This document shows positions 35,253-48,328 of a stretch of 64,000 nt of DNA, in pieces. Positions within the stretch are counted from its first letter, which is position 1; each line of letters begins with the position of its first letter. Position numbers and translations under genes: made by a program. This DNA comes from Dendrobium chrysotoxum (taxonomy: Eukaryota > Streptophyta > Magnoliopsida > Asparagales > Orchidaceae). The stretch is from assembly GCA_019925795.1 (NCBI GenBank), contig CM034314.1, positions 36,325,774 to 36,389,773 on the forward strand, read 5' to 3'. A model generated the notes under the pieces. It was not told the origin of the DNA. It was given only the letters and a program-made list of their open reading frames with translations, and ran no database searches.

Positions 35253-38215
35253 TTAAATATTAGGGTCTAATATCCCAAGCATACATCTTAACATACAAAA
35301 TCTCTCTTCAACTAATGGTTTTGTAAAAATATATGCTATTTGAGAATCTGTGTTTACAAAATCTATATCCACATCACATTTATTAACATGATCTCTAATA
35401 AAATGATGTCTAATCTCTACGTGTTTAATTTATGAGTGTTGTATATGATTTTTTTTAACTAATAACACTTGTGTTATCATATTTAATAGGAATATTTTTA
35501 AGCTTAATTATAAAATCTTCTAATTATTGCTTTAGTCATAAAACTTGAGCAAAATAACTACCTGTAGCTATGTACTCCGCTTCAGCAGTGGATAAAGCTA
35601 CAAATTTTGGTTTTCTAGAAGTCCAAGAAATAAGAGATGATCTTGAAAATTGGCAAGTTCCAAATGTACTTTTTCTAATAATTTTATAACCAACATAATC
35701 TGTATCAGAATATGAAGCTAAATTACATGATAATACATTTTTGGGATGCCATAATCCAAACCTAGGAGTTCCTATCAAATAGTAAAATATTCACTTAACT
35801 ACTGTTAAGTGTGATTCCTTAGTATTAGCTTGAAATATTACACACAAATATACTACAAAGATAATATCAGGCCTACTAGCAGTAAGATATAAAAGTGAAC
35901 AAATCATACTCTTATAAAGTTTTTGATCTATTTATTTTCATGATTCATCTAAATCAAGTCTAGTTGATGGGCTTATAGGGGTTTTACTCAATTTGAATCT
36001 CTTCATATCAAACTTTTTTAATAATTCATTTATATACTTAGTTTGACATATGAATCTGTCAGACTCTAGTTATTTTACTTGAAGTCCTAAGAAAAAGGTG
36101 AGTTCTCCCATAATACTCATTTCAAATTCCCTTGACATCAATGAGGAAAGCTCTTGTCACAAACTTTCATTTATACTATAGAATAATATATCATCAACAT
36201 AAATCTATATAATAATCAAATCATCTCCAATATCTTTTATAAAAAGAGTAGTATCTACATTACCTTTTCTAAATTTTGTTCAATTAAAAAGATACTTAAC
36301 CTATCACACCAAGCATGTGGAGCTTGTGTTAAATCATATAGTGATTTCTTCAATTTATAAATATAATTAGGAAAACTAAGGCTTTCAAAACCTTGTGGTT
36401 GTTCTACAAATACATCTTGATTAATATAGCCATTCAAAAATACACTTCTGACGTCCATTTGAAAAATTTAAAGTCCTTAAAATAAGCAAAGGCAAGAAGT
36501 AATCTAATGACCTCTAGCCTTGTTATGGGTGCAAAAGATTCTTCAAAGTCTATTCCTTCTATCTGTGTACACCCTTATGCAACTAATCTAACTTTATTTA
36601 TAATAATACATCCTGAGTCATCTAGCTTATTTTTATAGACACATTAAGTTCCAATTATATTTTGATCATGTGGTCTTGGGACTAACTCCCAAACATCATT
36701 TCTTTTAAATTCGTTAAGTTTCTCTTCCATACAACTGCCCAAAAAGTAACTTGTAAAGCTTCATCTATATTTCTAGGTTCAATTTTTGATAGAAATACAA
36801 AATGTCATCCCCAAGGTTTCTCCTAGTCTTAACACCTTGGCAAGTATCACCAATTATTAATTCTTTTGGGTGATTTTTATTATATCTCCATTCCTTAGGT
36901 AATGAATCATCCTCCTTTTCTTCCAAATCTATTTTCTTTATATTCTCAATATCATCATCATTCAAATCATTCTTAGTAAATATATAGGGTCTTCATCAAA
37001 AATTACATGAATGAATTCTACAACAATTAATTTTTTCTTATTAAAAACCCTAAAAGGTTTTTCAAAAATTGAATATCCTAAGAATATACCATCATCACAC
37101 TTGTTATCAAATTTACATAAATGATCATTGTCATTATTTAAAATAAAACACTTACATCAAAAAATATGTAAATGATAAATCTTAGGTTTCTTTCCAAAAA
37201 ACTATTTCATAAGAATATGTCTTAAATAAACTATATTTATTATATAATATGCAGAGTTTACTGGTTCTACCCAAAAATACTTTGGAAGTTTATAATCATC
37301 TAACATTGATCTTGCTAGTTTTACCAAAGTATGATTTTTCATTCAACTATGTCATTTTGTTAAGGAGTCCTATGAGTTGAAAAATTATGTCTAAGTCCAT
37401 TTTTATCACAATAATTTTCAAATGATTTATTTTCAAATTCTCCACTTTTGGTGTTTATGAATAAAATAACCTTGTCCTCTTTGAATATACTTAATAGTTT
37501 TTCTAAAATCATCAAATACATTTTTTATTAGCTAAGAATAATACTTAAGTGTATCTTGAATAATCATCTACAATAACAAATCCATAATTTTTACCACCTA
37601 AACTAGTTGTGTTAATTGGCCCAAATAAGTCAATGTGTAATAATTCTAAAGGTCTACTAGTATAAACTATATTTTTACTCTTGAATGATTTTTTCATATA
37701 TTTACAATCAATGCATGCATCACATATAGAATCAAACTGAAAATTAATTTTTTTGTAAACCAACTACTAAATCAAGTTTAGAATTTTTATTTAAAGTGTG
37801 GATATTAACATGACATAGCCTTATGTTCCATAACCAAGCATCACCATTTGTAGATTTCATGTAAAGTAAATGCAAATTAATATCATTTATATTTTCTAAA
37901 TCAATTAAATAAATATGTCTATTTCCAATAAGCAAAATAATTTCATTATTATAATAATGCAATGTGAAGCATAGAAAGAAATATTTAAACCTTTATCACA
38001 TGATTGACTAATTGATATTAAGTTATATTTAAACCAAAAACAAATAAGACTTTTTCTAAAGTAATAGGGTTCTCATATATGGATCCAATGCCAATAAGCT
38101 TTCGCTTTGCATTATCACCATATGTGACATATCCTCCATAACATGGTTCTAATGTAGAGAATTTTACTTTATTGTCCGACATATATCTTGAATATCCACT
38201 GTCCAAGTACCACAT
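35253..38215 (-). pseudogene. pol: pol of element D, decayed
   Basis: Starts in the protease at MWYLDSGYSRYMS (38215, DSG kept, next Cys changed to Tyr). Then YGDNAKRKLIG; zinc part CDACIDCKYMKK (about 37700); integrase core SLGGKNYGFVIVDDYSRYT (37590); a region with integrase catalytic sequence much decayed (37540-37260); RT with DVRSVFLNGYINQDVFVEQPQGF (36458-36390) and YVDD near 36190-36205; RNase H with SWTSRKPKFVALSTAEAEYIA (35640-35580), ending GILDPNI at the stop 35253-35255. Stops and frameshifts throughout. More diverged from A, B, C, E and H than these are from each other. Confidence 0.85.
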
Positions 38216-38369
38216 ACCTTCATTAATTTTACTCTGAAGGCATTCTTATGAAAGAAAATCAAATGTTAACTTTTGAAACCCAAATATTTTTGGGTCCACA
38301 TTCTAAATGAGTACTATAATACTAAATGAGTACTATGATATATATTATATATAATATATAAAGTGCTTG

Positions 38370-39956
38370 AATTTTTTGGTACCTATATAAAAGTTGATTA
38401 TTTACTATTTTGTGATCTACGAGCATAGCAATCAAATGAAATATGACCTTTTCTACCACAATAATTACACCAAATATTAGTGTGTGTATATAGCTTAGCA
38501 TTATGTTTATGTGACATATAAGAAGAATTTTTACTTGATCTTGTACCTGATGGAACTCTATAATGAACTTTTGATCTCATGCATAATTCTAATCTTGCTT
38601 TTAACAAAATATTTAATCTTTTAAGTTTACAAACAAGTAAAGAACAATCTAATAAAGAACTATTTTTATTTTTTAATCATCACATTCATTTTTAAAATCA
38701 TTAAAATGCATATCTAAATTTTTATACTCTTTTTCTTAAACATTATCTTTTCTTTTTTATTTTTTATATTCAACAACTAATTCATTAAATCCATCATCTA
38801 ATTCTTCATAAGATATATCATTACATACCTCTTGAGAATCATAATCAGATTCTCCTCCTGCCATAAGACAAATATGAACATCTTCATCTGATGAGCTAGA
38901 TTCATCTAAATCTGGGTTGGCCCATAGAGCCTTCTTCTTCTTCTTCTTGAAATGTTTCTTTTCTTTCTTGTCACTCTTTCTCTTTATATCCATCTCTTTT
39001 TTCTTTGAATCAATAAGATCTGGACAATCTCCTCTTACATGTCCAGGAATCTTGTAATGGTAGCAAATAATCCCTTCTCCTACAGAAAATTTCTTAGTTT
39101 AAAATTTATAATTTTTAGATTTCTTATACCTTCAATTTTTCTTCCTTAGTAAGCTTCTATGTCTTATTAAAACCATGGCCACCTCATCGCTATCTTCATT
39201 AAAGCTTGAAGAACTAGGCTCATCATTATCATTAACCTATAAGGTAATGGTTTTTCCTCTCTCTTTCTCTTTCTTATAGGCGCTATCCAATTTATCCCTT
39301 TGAGCCATAATCTGTTCGTGTGCTATAAAAGAACCCAAAAGCTGGTCAAGTGGATAAGTAGATAAATCTTTAGCCTCACTAATTATAGTTACTTTAGCAT
39401 CCCATTCTTTGGGAAGGCATTTAAGAATCTTATAGACTAAGTATTGATTCTTGTATGTTCTTCCATGAGAATGTAATGCGTTGATTATTTTCATAAATCT
39501 AGTATACATATCAGAAATAGACTCAGAAGGTGACATACAAAATAATTTATATTCATGAATAAGTCTATTTATGTGAGCTTCTCTAACTCGTTAGTACCTT
39601 CATAAGTTATAGTTAATTTATTCCAATTTTTTTGTTGAATTTAACTTGGAAATTTTCATGTAATCTTCTAGAAGAATTGCACAATGCAAAGTATTATATG
39701 CTCTAGCATTTAACACATCAAACTACCTCTCTAATGTAGTCCATTCATCAAAAAAATATTTCAATTTTAGTTCCATCAATTTCTTTAGTGTGTGTATGAT
39801 ATTGGTGTGTAAGCATATACCACATATGAGAGTCTTGTCCTCTTAAAAAAGTACTAATTATATTTTTTAATAATTAAAAGGAACGTTATCTAATAATGGT
39901 GATTGAAGAGTGCATTGTCCTTCAGGAAGTGAACCCTTAGGAAAATCTTGTGTCAT
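38370..39956 (-). pseudogene. gag: gag of element D, decayed
   Basis: Starts MTQDFPKGSLPEGQ at 39956, about 50 bp after the PBS remnant. The UBN2-type part follows (FFDEWTTLERWFDVLNARA; MSPSESISDMYTRFMKIINAL at 39536; ILKCLPKEWDAKVTII). First zinc knuckle near 39050 has its second Cys changed to Tyr; a second knuckle CNYCGRKGHISFDC at 38440-38490 is intact. A Lys-rich run of about 11 lysines in 15 residues lies at 38930-38960. Stops at 39870, 39236 and later make it non-functional. Confidence 0.8.
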
Positions 39957-40008
39957 GGTTTATAAGTGGATCTACTCTAGCATGTTAAGCCAAAATAAAA
40001 AGACCCAA

Positions 40009-40019
40009 GGCTCATACCA
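40009..40019 (-). other. Degenerate primer binding site of element D
   Basis: The minus strand reads TGGTATGAGCC, the initiator tRNA-Met PBS with two bases lost, two bases inside the LTR end at 40022. Confidence 0.6.
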
Positions 40020-40021
40020 AT

Positions 40022-42061
40022 TGTTGGATGAATATGGCACCCCAAGAGGGGGGATGAATTGTGTTTTAAAAAAAATATTAAAAGAAAGTAATTAAAATAA
40101 TTTAGATACTATTTTGTAAGAAATTAAGCACACAAATATCTATGTAAATGATAAAAAAATAGATGTAAGAAAAGAAAATAGCAGGCATAATATTTTTATG
40201 TAGTTCGGCCTGAATTCCAATTCGGCCTACATCCACGCTAGCCAACTCTCAGGCTAGAATCCATTAATCATATGTTTACCTTACAAACCTCACTTCTTTA
40301 AACTAAAAAAAGTTGATTACAACTTAAGCACTCTTCTGCATGGGCAAGTACAACCCAATCTAATTACAATTTAAATTTCACTAAGCCAAATGGCTTTAAT
40401 TAAGAAAAAGAAAAATACAATTTGATGTAAAAACATATAAGCTTAAATTATCTTGAAATTAAATGACTAAAATATTTTGAGGTGATCTTACAATTTAATT
40501 TCAATCACCTCACTACTTGCAAATGCAATATTAAATTTGCTCATTTTAGGATAAATTTATATCTTAATATTAGTATGAATAATATTTTAAATAAAAATAT
40601 TTTTCTTATTGATTTATACTATAAACTCCTTAAATCATATAAGATGAATATATTAAGTATGTGAAATGGTGCACATAAAAATTTAAAAAGTTAATTAGAT
40701 TTGGATGGTATATCTATGCTAAAAATAAAAAGATTTGCTTGCTAGTTTTATAGATGAAAGAGATTTAAGCATAAAAAATCAAATCTAAGATTATCAGCTA
40801 GTATTACACCAAATAATAAATATTTTCAAGAAATATGAAATGTAAATACTAAAATTATAGTAAAGAAAACTTTAGAGAATAAATAAACAAACTCATGAAC
40901 TTTCTGAGTTGCTCAATTGAATATGTTGAAGCTTTTAAACCAAGAATTTGATCTTGCAAATATAAAGAGCTCTTAAAATGAAAATCAAAGTTTCTCCTCT
41001 CAAGATTTAGAATGTAAGGAAAGAGGAATGGAGAAAATGCTAGAGTTTCTTTTTTTTAATAGCTCTCACAAGAAGAGAAAGATGGGTATTTAAAGGGAAA
41101 GGGAAAGTGAAGTCAATTTTAAATAAAACTAATAATCTAATATATTTTATCAACTAATAATATAATATTTGATAAAAAAATTACTTATATTAAATAAATA
41201 TAAGTTTCAAAAGGCTATGAAATGGCTAATCACTTGGAAAAGTCAAAAAGTCTTCATATACATCCAAAATAAGGGAAAAACCACTACTCAACATATAATA
41301 TTAAAATTAGATAATATTGGAAAAATTATTATAAATTCAAATTAGCTCCAAAGTAAGTCATGTAACATATAAATTTTTATCTACAAAATCCAAGGAATCT
41401 AATGAAATAAATATTAAGCCATGTTTCCTTCAAAATAATATCAAATACAACAAAATAAAACCTTATGCATATTTTTATGTATTTAAAGATATATTAAATA
41501 TTCATATAGCAACATGATGTAATTTTGATATAATTAATTATATAGTAGTAAATTCATATGAAACAAGTTTAACTCAAAATGAATATCTAATAAAATTTTT
41601 ATCAAATAAGCTTATTACTTTTAATTTCCCTAATTTAAATATCTTTCATATTTGATAAAATTTACATAATCTATGAAGCATATAAAATTTATTTTATAAA
41701 GAAATCTTATAGATTTCTAAATCAACCTTATTATCCTTAATTAATAATATGTAAATTATTTTAATAGATATTTAGATTGTGAGCAAATTAAACCATGCAA
41801 GTAAATATCAATGAACCTCTAAGATACTCCTACATTAATATAAAAACCTTCAAGCTATCCATCTTGGTCTATCTTGAGTTCTTTCAGCTCAAATTTTGAT
41901 TGAACCTGAGTTATGCAATTTACATCTCATATAAGTAATTATAATGCACATCCATCAAATCATTACACCATAAATACTTAGCACACAAATTAGAATATCC
42001 AAGCACATGTTTGTTATCATCAAAATCACTAGAATAGGTCATGAGATAGATAATATCAATA
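40022..42061 (-). repeat. 5' LTR of element D
   Basis: 2040 bp, matching 32986-34999 with scattered substitutions and small indels. The stem-loop CTAGCC/GGCTAG is at 40238-40257. Confidence 0.9.
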
Positions 42062-43177
42062 GAGTCCTCATCTATAATAATAAATCTTCTAATGATGGAT
42101 TCTTATCCTTATATTAATTATTATCATTAAAATTAATGGATAATTAGGTATAGGTTTTCCAAAATTGGGTTGAGACTGGTTTGAATATCTTATGTTATTT
42201 GGTTGGTTGTTATTCAAATTATTACCCCCATTTTAATTATTATTCCAGAGAAAATTTGGGTACTTCTTTCAACCAGAGTTATAGGTGGTAGAATAAGGAC
42301 TATCCTCCATGTTATTAATTACATCTAAAGATTATATCCCTAATAAGCTAGGGTTATTAGGGGGTCCATAAAGATTTTTATCTACTAGCATAGGTGCTCA
42401 TTAAGTTGAACTAACTCCAAAAACATCTAGCTTCTTAGAAATGGCAACCTGAGAAGTCAAATTAGATAATGCATCAAACTTATACGCACTTGTAAACTTC
42501 TTAGGATTGACTCTAATAAAAGGCCATGAGAAGTTATTAGTAGCCATCTCCTTGATTAAATCATAGGCTTCATTAAAGGGTTTATAAATTAATGAACCTC
42601 TAGTGGTAGTATCTATGATTGATCTAAGAGAGCTTACTAATCCATTATAAGAAGTTAGAATTATCTACCAATCTGAAAGTGCATAATGTAGACATTTCCT
42701 AAGTGATTACTTAAACCATACACATGCCTCATATTTAGACTCCCCATTTAATTGGGTAAAAGATATAATATCATTCCTAAGCTTGGCTATTTTAGATGGA
42801 TGAAAATATTTTATTAAGAAACCATAGGCAAGATCATTCTAGGTAGTAATAGATCTTAGGGGTAAGAAATTTAACCATATTTTTACTATGTCTCTTAAAG
42901 AAAATGGAATTAACCTAAGTCTAATGGCATCATTAGAGACTTTATTATATTTAAAAGTTACACAGATTTTTAAGAAACTTGAAATACGTAGGTTTGGATC
43001 CTCAATAGGAGTCCCCACAAACTATAAATTTTGCACCATCTAGATAACCACAGGTTTAAATTCAAAATTTTTCTTGAATGTTGGATCTATTAATACTCTG
43101 TTGAATGCCATCTATTATTGGTTTAACATAATCATTAAGGGTCGAGGTGGGTCATCCTATTGAATTGGGTTATTCAT
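42062..43177 (-). pseudogene. gag: gag of element F (Athila-like), N-terminal piece
   Basis: The reverse strand opens MNNPIQ at 43177 and shows the Athila capsid order: GTPIEDPNLRISSFLKICVTF, VSNDAIRLRLIPFSLRD, IWLNFLP, AYGFLIKYFHPSKIAKLRNDI, FTQLNGESKYEACVWFK, then toward 42450 blocks TSAYKFDALSNLTSQVA. These match the Athila gag domain well. Many internal stops, for example at 43160, 43030 and 42710. It would encode the capsid protein of a gypsy element, but is dead. Confidence 0.8.
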
Positions 43178-43534
43178 TTCTAAATCTTTTTTTTTATATT
43201 TTTTAATTTTTATAATTTTTCTAATAGTTTATTCAATTTCAGGATCAAATACTAGTACTTCTAAACAATTTCTACTATTTATGTAATAACTGACATAATA
43301 AGAAAATCAAAACTACACTAGTTAACATGTAACAAAAGTAAATATATGAGTATTTGAAAAGTAAATACACTAATAATTACAAATAACAAGAAGCATTTCT
43401 ACTCACAATTTAACTTACAATGCAACAAAACATACAATTTTACAAATAAAGATAAACTTAACATGAATAAAAATAAGAATAAATAAGCAATTCTCAAAAT
43501 AATATAAAGTGAGTAAAGAGACAACATTACTAAA

Positions 43535-43552
43535 TCATCAATAATGGCGCCA
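43535..43552 (-). other. Primer binding site of element F
   Basis: The minus strand reads TGGCGCCATT then decays. TGGCGCC is the tRNA-Asp-type PBS start used by Athila elements. It lies 10 bp inside the LTR end at 43563. The stretch 43178-43534 holds only leader sequence. Confidence 0.6.
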
Positions 43553-43562
43553 AAAGCTTAAT

Positions 43563-44735
43563 TGATGTTTCCTCAACACTACACCCTACACTTTTGGGCT
43601 ATAATGAATACTACTCAAGTGCATGTGTCATGTCAAGTAATATTGAGGTGAGTTGAGTATCATTCCCATGAGAATTATAATGATCTCAATATCAAATTAA
43701 TACTACTTCAACAGACTGATAGGTTTATCTTATCATAGGATTAAGAAGAATTGTGCTAGTGAAAGTTAATTGATTACTACAAATTTACAAGGAGCAAATT
43801 CTATGTTTGATAAATTGTGAACTTATGGAAAATAAGAAATTCTATATACATAGAATGATCTACTCTTATAAGTGATGTGAATAAGAGCATATGTGACTCC
43901 TCATCTCTTGAAGTTTTTCAAAGTCTTTAGCAATGCCTAACTTCATTATAGTTAAACTATCTCCTTAACAATTCTAATATTCTAAACCAGCATATATCTA
44001 TGCCTCAAAGAACTCTGTTATAGTATCCCTAATTATTCTACTACTCCTCCATCGAAAATCAAGATCACACTATACATAAATTAAATGAAGTTCAGAGGAA
44101 CTAAAAATAGTAGTTAAAATTATTAAGTACTTAGACCTATTATATGTAACACTTGTAGTCTTATCACATCATAAGCCTAGAAAATTATTTAGCCTAGCAT
44201 TGAAATTAATATAATATGGAAAGCTTTATTGTAGAGATAAAAATGAATATACGACTAAAGTTCCATGGATAGATAGAACTAGATTTCTCTTATAATAATA
44301 GATATAGAAACTTCCTTTCCCTCTAACACTTCTCTCCTCACTCAGACATACTCACACTCCTTCTAGACCTAGCTGAGATCTAAGTATAAGAGATAAAAAA
44401 GGCTAGCGTTGTGTCATTTTTGGAAGAATAACTGACTTATCTACTCCACTTTGGTGCTCTAATGATTCAACGTTGTGACACCATGGTCAGTACTGTGCTA
44501 TTGTAGTGATATGGCATTGCGTTGCTTGGAAGGCATTATGGTGCTGAGAACTTGTATGTTGAAGCACCTTGCTCTTTTCCTTGAGGTCAGATTTTGGCCT
44601 TGAATGCCACGACACTCCAATGTTCGGCTCTGTGATGCTAGGTATTTGCTTCATTTTTCATTCTTTCTCTTTGAATTTTCCTGTACAAAATTATAAAGTG
44701 AGGTAATTTTAATGCAAAAGAGGATAACTTAAAAT
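43563..44735 (-). repeat. 5' LTR of element F (outer end approximate)
   Basis: Begins TGATGTTTCC next to the PBS and shares a diverged block with 31263-32215. It ends near 44735, where G2 RT sequence begins. No gene seen. Confidence 0.55.
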
Positions 44736-44739
44736 ATAA

Positions 44740-46200
44740 TAATTTTTAAATTAGCATTACCCCTATATTATTCAAGCCAAATGGCATAACTTTATAACAA
44801 TACAAGCCATCTATAATAATGAAGACAAGTTTTTAAAAGTCACCTAGGTGCATCTTTATTTAGTGGTAGCCAGAGAAAGCATCTTAGAAGCTCATCATTA
44901 AGTACATTACAATTGAGTCGACTAATGAATCTATCTTGGGCAATGGTAGCTATCCTTTATGCATGTTGCATTTAGGTTAATGAAGTTTACACATGTCATC
45001 TACTTGCTAGTTCCCTTCTAAACTATCACCATATTTAAAATCTAGTATAAATATTGTACTTCCATGATGAATTTGGTCTTAACTAACTTTTTTACCTCTT
45101 GCTAGATGGATTCGATGAGTATGGCTACTATCTTCCTTATTTTCCACTTTATGGGCCTTACTTCCCTTCTCACATTCAATTTGTGGCAGATAACCTTCTC
45201 ATTAATGTTTGACATCTTTATTGTTGTCCAAAAAAAAATCTAGGTCATCATTGAGTGATTATACTAGTTTACCCTTGTGTTCTTCACTAAAGGATGCACT
45301 TATTCTTAGGGTTCTTCCTAACTCACTCTCCATAGCTTTGATATCTTCTACAACTTTCATGGTTTCTATCTCTAGACCTCGCTCCACATCAAGTTACATG
45401 ACTTTTTCTGGTGAAGTCACCCTCTTCCCCATTGCCCTTAAATAACAAGTGAACAACTCGGTGAGGTCATCTCTCATTGTGATCTTCCTTCCTCTAGTAG
45501 ATAATTTGATAACCACATGATAAGTTGAGACCATAACCCTAAAAGTGATCAGAAAGGGCTTACCAAATATGGCATTGTATATGATTGGGGTGTCCACAAA
45601 AATAAAATTTTCCATTGTAGTGTATTATTGATCACCCTCACCCCATGTTCCTAGGGAGCTGACCAAGATTAGTGAGTACAAAATCCTTTAACTTGCCAGC
45701 TTTGATGAGTCTCAACCACTTTATGGTAACAAAATAACCTCATCTAAGTTGGCCATTGACACTCATAGTGGAATGTAAGTGGGATAAGTGGGGGCATGAG
45801 GTGTTCCATTCTTATGTAAGGGACAAGTGACATGAGGAGGTTCCTCCATCCTTAGTTTTAGTGTCCCTTGTAATCCTTAGTGGTTCATGTTAGAAGGTAC
45901 TCCCTAGTGTTGTAGGTAGTAACAATCTTGTGGAATGTTAGGTCTCCTATCTCTTCACTCTCTAGAGAAAATTCTTTCTCAGTCTCACTCTTTCCATCGA
46001 TCCCTTCACGAGGTAAATTTATATGAGTGAGTGGATGTGGAGGACTCAGCCACTTTGTTGTATTCTTAGCATTAACATGACTACTAGTAAGCTATAATAA
46101 TTCAGTGAGCATTCTCAGCTGTTGTAGGATGAGTTCATAATAAATAGGATCCTCTCGTAGTCATTAGGTTAAGGTGAACTAGGTGATTGTATGATCTAAA
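44740..46200 (-). pseudogene. pol: G2: Tat-lineage gypsy gag-pol remnant (gag end, protease end, RT start)
   Basis: From high to low coordinates on the minus strand: LIKAGKLKDFVLTNL-like gag end (about 45690); protease-like block FVDTPIIYNAIFGKPFLITFRVMVSTYH (45600-45530, known in Tat pol as VVDTPSAYNAIIGRP..VVSTYH), open for 73 codons; RT start with CHKLNVRREVRPIKWKIRK (about 45200-45140); LPLPKIDSLVDSI; DAFSGYH; YCYKVMPFGLNN (44800-44765). RT is cut before its catalytic YXDD, where the Athila LTR begins. Stops and frameshifts are common. The family assignment is firm; the gag part above 45700 is weak. Confidence 0.7.
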
Positions 46201-46439
46201 TTTTCCACTTCAATCATTTCACCTCAAAACCATTAATAAAAGTTCCTTAACGAATCTCCTGGTTATAGACTCATTTGGAGGAAAGCCTAGGGACTCATAC
46301 GGGGCTTTTGGGCACTTGCAAATTGAGTCTTAATCATTCTCTTAAATTATTATAAAGAGGTGATGACCCCCACTGGTGGGCAAGTAAACTACCTCAACAC
46401 TGACTTCTTAAGTGTCATGAAGAGAAGCCGATACTTGAT
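46201..46439. other. Unassigned stretch
   Basis: About 240 bp between the G2 remnant and the tandem repeat. I see no gene or repeat in it. Confidence 0.5.
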
Positions 46440-47585
46440 AACATCATCAGCGGAGCAGATTTTACAGCGCCAAGGTGCTAGTTCATTTTTCACTATTTTG
46501 GTGCCATCTTATCGAGCATCACGACACTTAACCTTGATCCTATACTTACTATAATAGTTTTAATGTTCTTTTATTTTTGGAGTTCTGTTGCTTGAATAAA
46601 TTCTTGTAACTTTTAGTGTGTTTCTTTAGCTCCCCCTTAGAGTAAAATCTAAGGGAGGCTAGCGAAGTGCATGATACTTTACATATGGAGATCTTAGCCT
46701 ATTTGCGTAAGTAACTTTGTGATTGGTGGAAGAATGAGTGTGGAGAAGATCATTTGATCCTTCCAGGTGATAATTTTTTTATTACTTCACTTGTATCTTT
46801 TCTTTCAATGAATAAAATGAAGATGAGTTTGCTTGTTATTTCCTTCATGTTTGACTAATTCTTTAGTTTTAAGCTAATGATATAGAAAGTATAGTATGTA
46901 CTAATATAGACTCTTATGCTTTAATAAATGTATTGATTTTTTCAATATCTCTCAAACTTCATTTAATGCATACAATGGCCATGCATGATGTATAGCCTCG
47001 ACGGAGGAATAATATAATAATAGAGAATATTGAAATGGAATATTACCATGCCTAGACATATGATATTTGAATATTCTAGGTACTATGAAGATAGTAAAAT
47101 TATATATATGAAGCCTTAAACCTTTCTTTGCACCCCTTAAGCTCGATAGAGATCTAGGGATGAATATGCCCTGATTCATATCTACAATTAATAGTCTCAT
47201 TAACAAAACTATATTATTTATATTTATTAGTCCAAAATATTTAATTATCATAAGTATCAAAAATAATTTTTACAAGTCTTTGTTTTTTTTAGTGACAAAA
47301 ATTCCTAATATTATTTTCATTTTTAGTAGGATAAGTGGTGTATTTAAAATAAGCAGTAGTAGTTAAGTTATAATTTAGCAAACCACTTCCTCGGGTTAAC
47401 ACTCTACTCTTTCACTTTTTACTTATTCGATATGTATACTTGGTCATTTAGTGGGATATTAAAAATTTTATATCAAAGAAAACCTAAGTATATTTCAAAC
47501 TCAATAAGTCTCAAATTAGCTCACCATAAGCTAGCTCCATCAACAACTTAGCTAAAGGATGCACCGTTTCACTCATTAATCATGT
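46440..47585. repeat. Tandem repeat unit R1, about 1.1 kb, LTR-like
   Basis: Aligns with R2 along its length: for example AGGTGCTAGTTCATTTT at 46473 and 47625, AAGGGAGGCTAG at 46651 and 47718, and GAGTGTGGAGAAGATCATTTGAT near 46735 and 47800. R2 lacks about 80 bp between the first two marks. Could be adjacent LTRs left by unequal exchange, or a satellite. Confidence 0.75.
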
Positions 47586-48311
47586 CGGGTCAGACAACGC
47601 TACAACAAAGCCAACATTACAGCACTGAGGTGCTAGTTCATTTTATACCACCGTGGCGCCACCTTGTTAGGCGTCGTGACGTTTGAGCCTGTCCCTGTAC
47701 TTCCTATAAATAGTTTAAGGGAGGCTAGGGAAGTACAATATACTTTTATTGTGGAGATATTAGCCTATTTGTGTAAGCAATTCTGTAATTTGAGGAAGGA
47801 GTGTGGAGAAGATCATTTGATCATTCTGGATGACAATTTTCTATTTCTTCTATTGTATCTTTTTTTAATGAATGAAATAAAGATGAGTTTGCTTGTTATA
47901 TATTTCATGTATGGCTAATTTTCTAGTTTTGTGCTGGTGAAGCAAATTGTATAGTAAGTGCTAATATAGACTCTTATGTCTTGAATGATAAATTGATATT
48001 TTCAATATCTCTCATTCTTCATTTAATGCATATAATGTTCATGTGTGTAGTTAATATCTACTATGATGTATAGCCTCAATAGAGGAATACTGGAATAATT
48101 AGGAGTATTGAAATGGAATGTTGGCATGCCTAGACATAACATGTTTGAATATCTAAGGTAATATGGAGATTGAAAAATTTTAGGAAGGCCATAAACCTTT
48201 CTTTTCATCCCTACAAGCTTGACAAAGATCTAAGGATGCATATGCTCTGATCAACATCCAAAAATAAGAGTTTTATTAGGAAAACTATGTTATTTATATT
48301 TATTAGTCCAA

Positions 48312-48328
48312 AACATCTTATTTTTATA
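48312..48328. repeat. Target site duplication of the RTE LINE, left copy
   Basis: 17 bp, AACATCTTATTTTTATA, repeated without change at 51296-51312. Confidence 0.95.

Larger units (their letters stand above)
32986..42061 (-). mobile_element. Element D: diverged env-less copia element of Sirevirus type, both LTRs present
   Basis: Minus strand: 5' LTR 40022-42061, degenerate PBS 40009-40019, gag, pol, 3' LTR 32986-34999. Only about 250 bp separate the pol stop (35253) from the LTR, so no env-like ORF is present. The LTRs lack the palindromes of the other elements. Flanks GGCTC (32981-32985) and GAGTC (42062-42066) could be a decayed target duplication. All genes are decayed. Confidence 0.9.
31263..44735 (-). 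mobile_element. Element F: Athila-like Ty3/gypsy remnant, split by element D
   Basis: Minus strand: 5' LTR 43563-44735, PBS 43535-43552, gag 43177-42062 continuing at 32985-32690, and a truncated 3' LTR 31263-32215. The pol is absent, so the element is internally deleted. Element D (32986-42061) sits inside its gag. The two LTR pieces share blocks such as the one around ATATCTATGC near 31375 and 43995, and repeated words like CACGACACT. Confidence 0.7.

Noticed and set aside
44740..46200. A host gene between the Athila LTR and the tandem repeat
   Set aside because: The only coding signal matches Tat-type protease and RT blocks, with stops and frameshifts.
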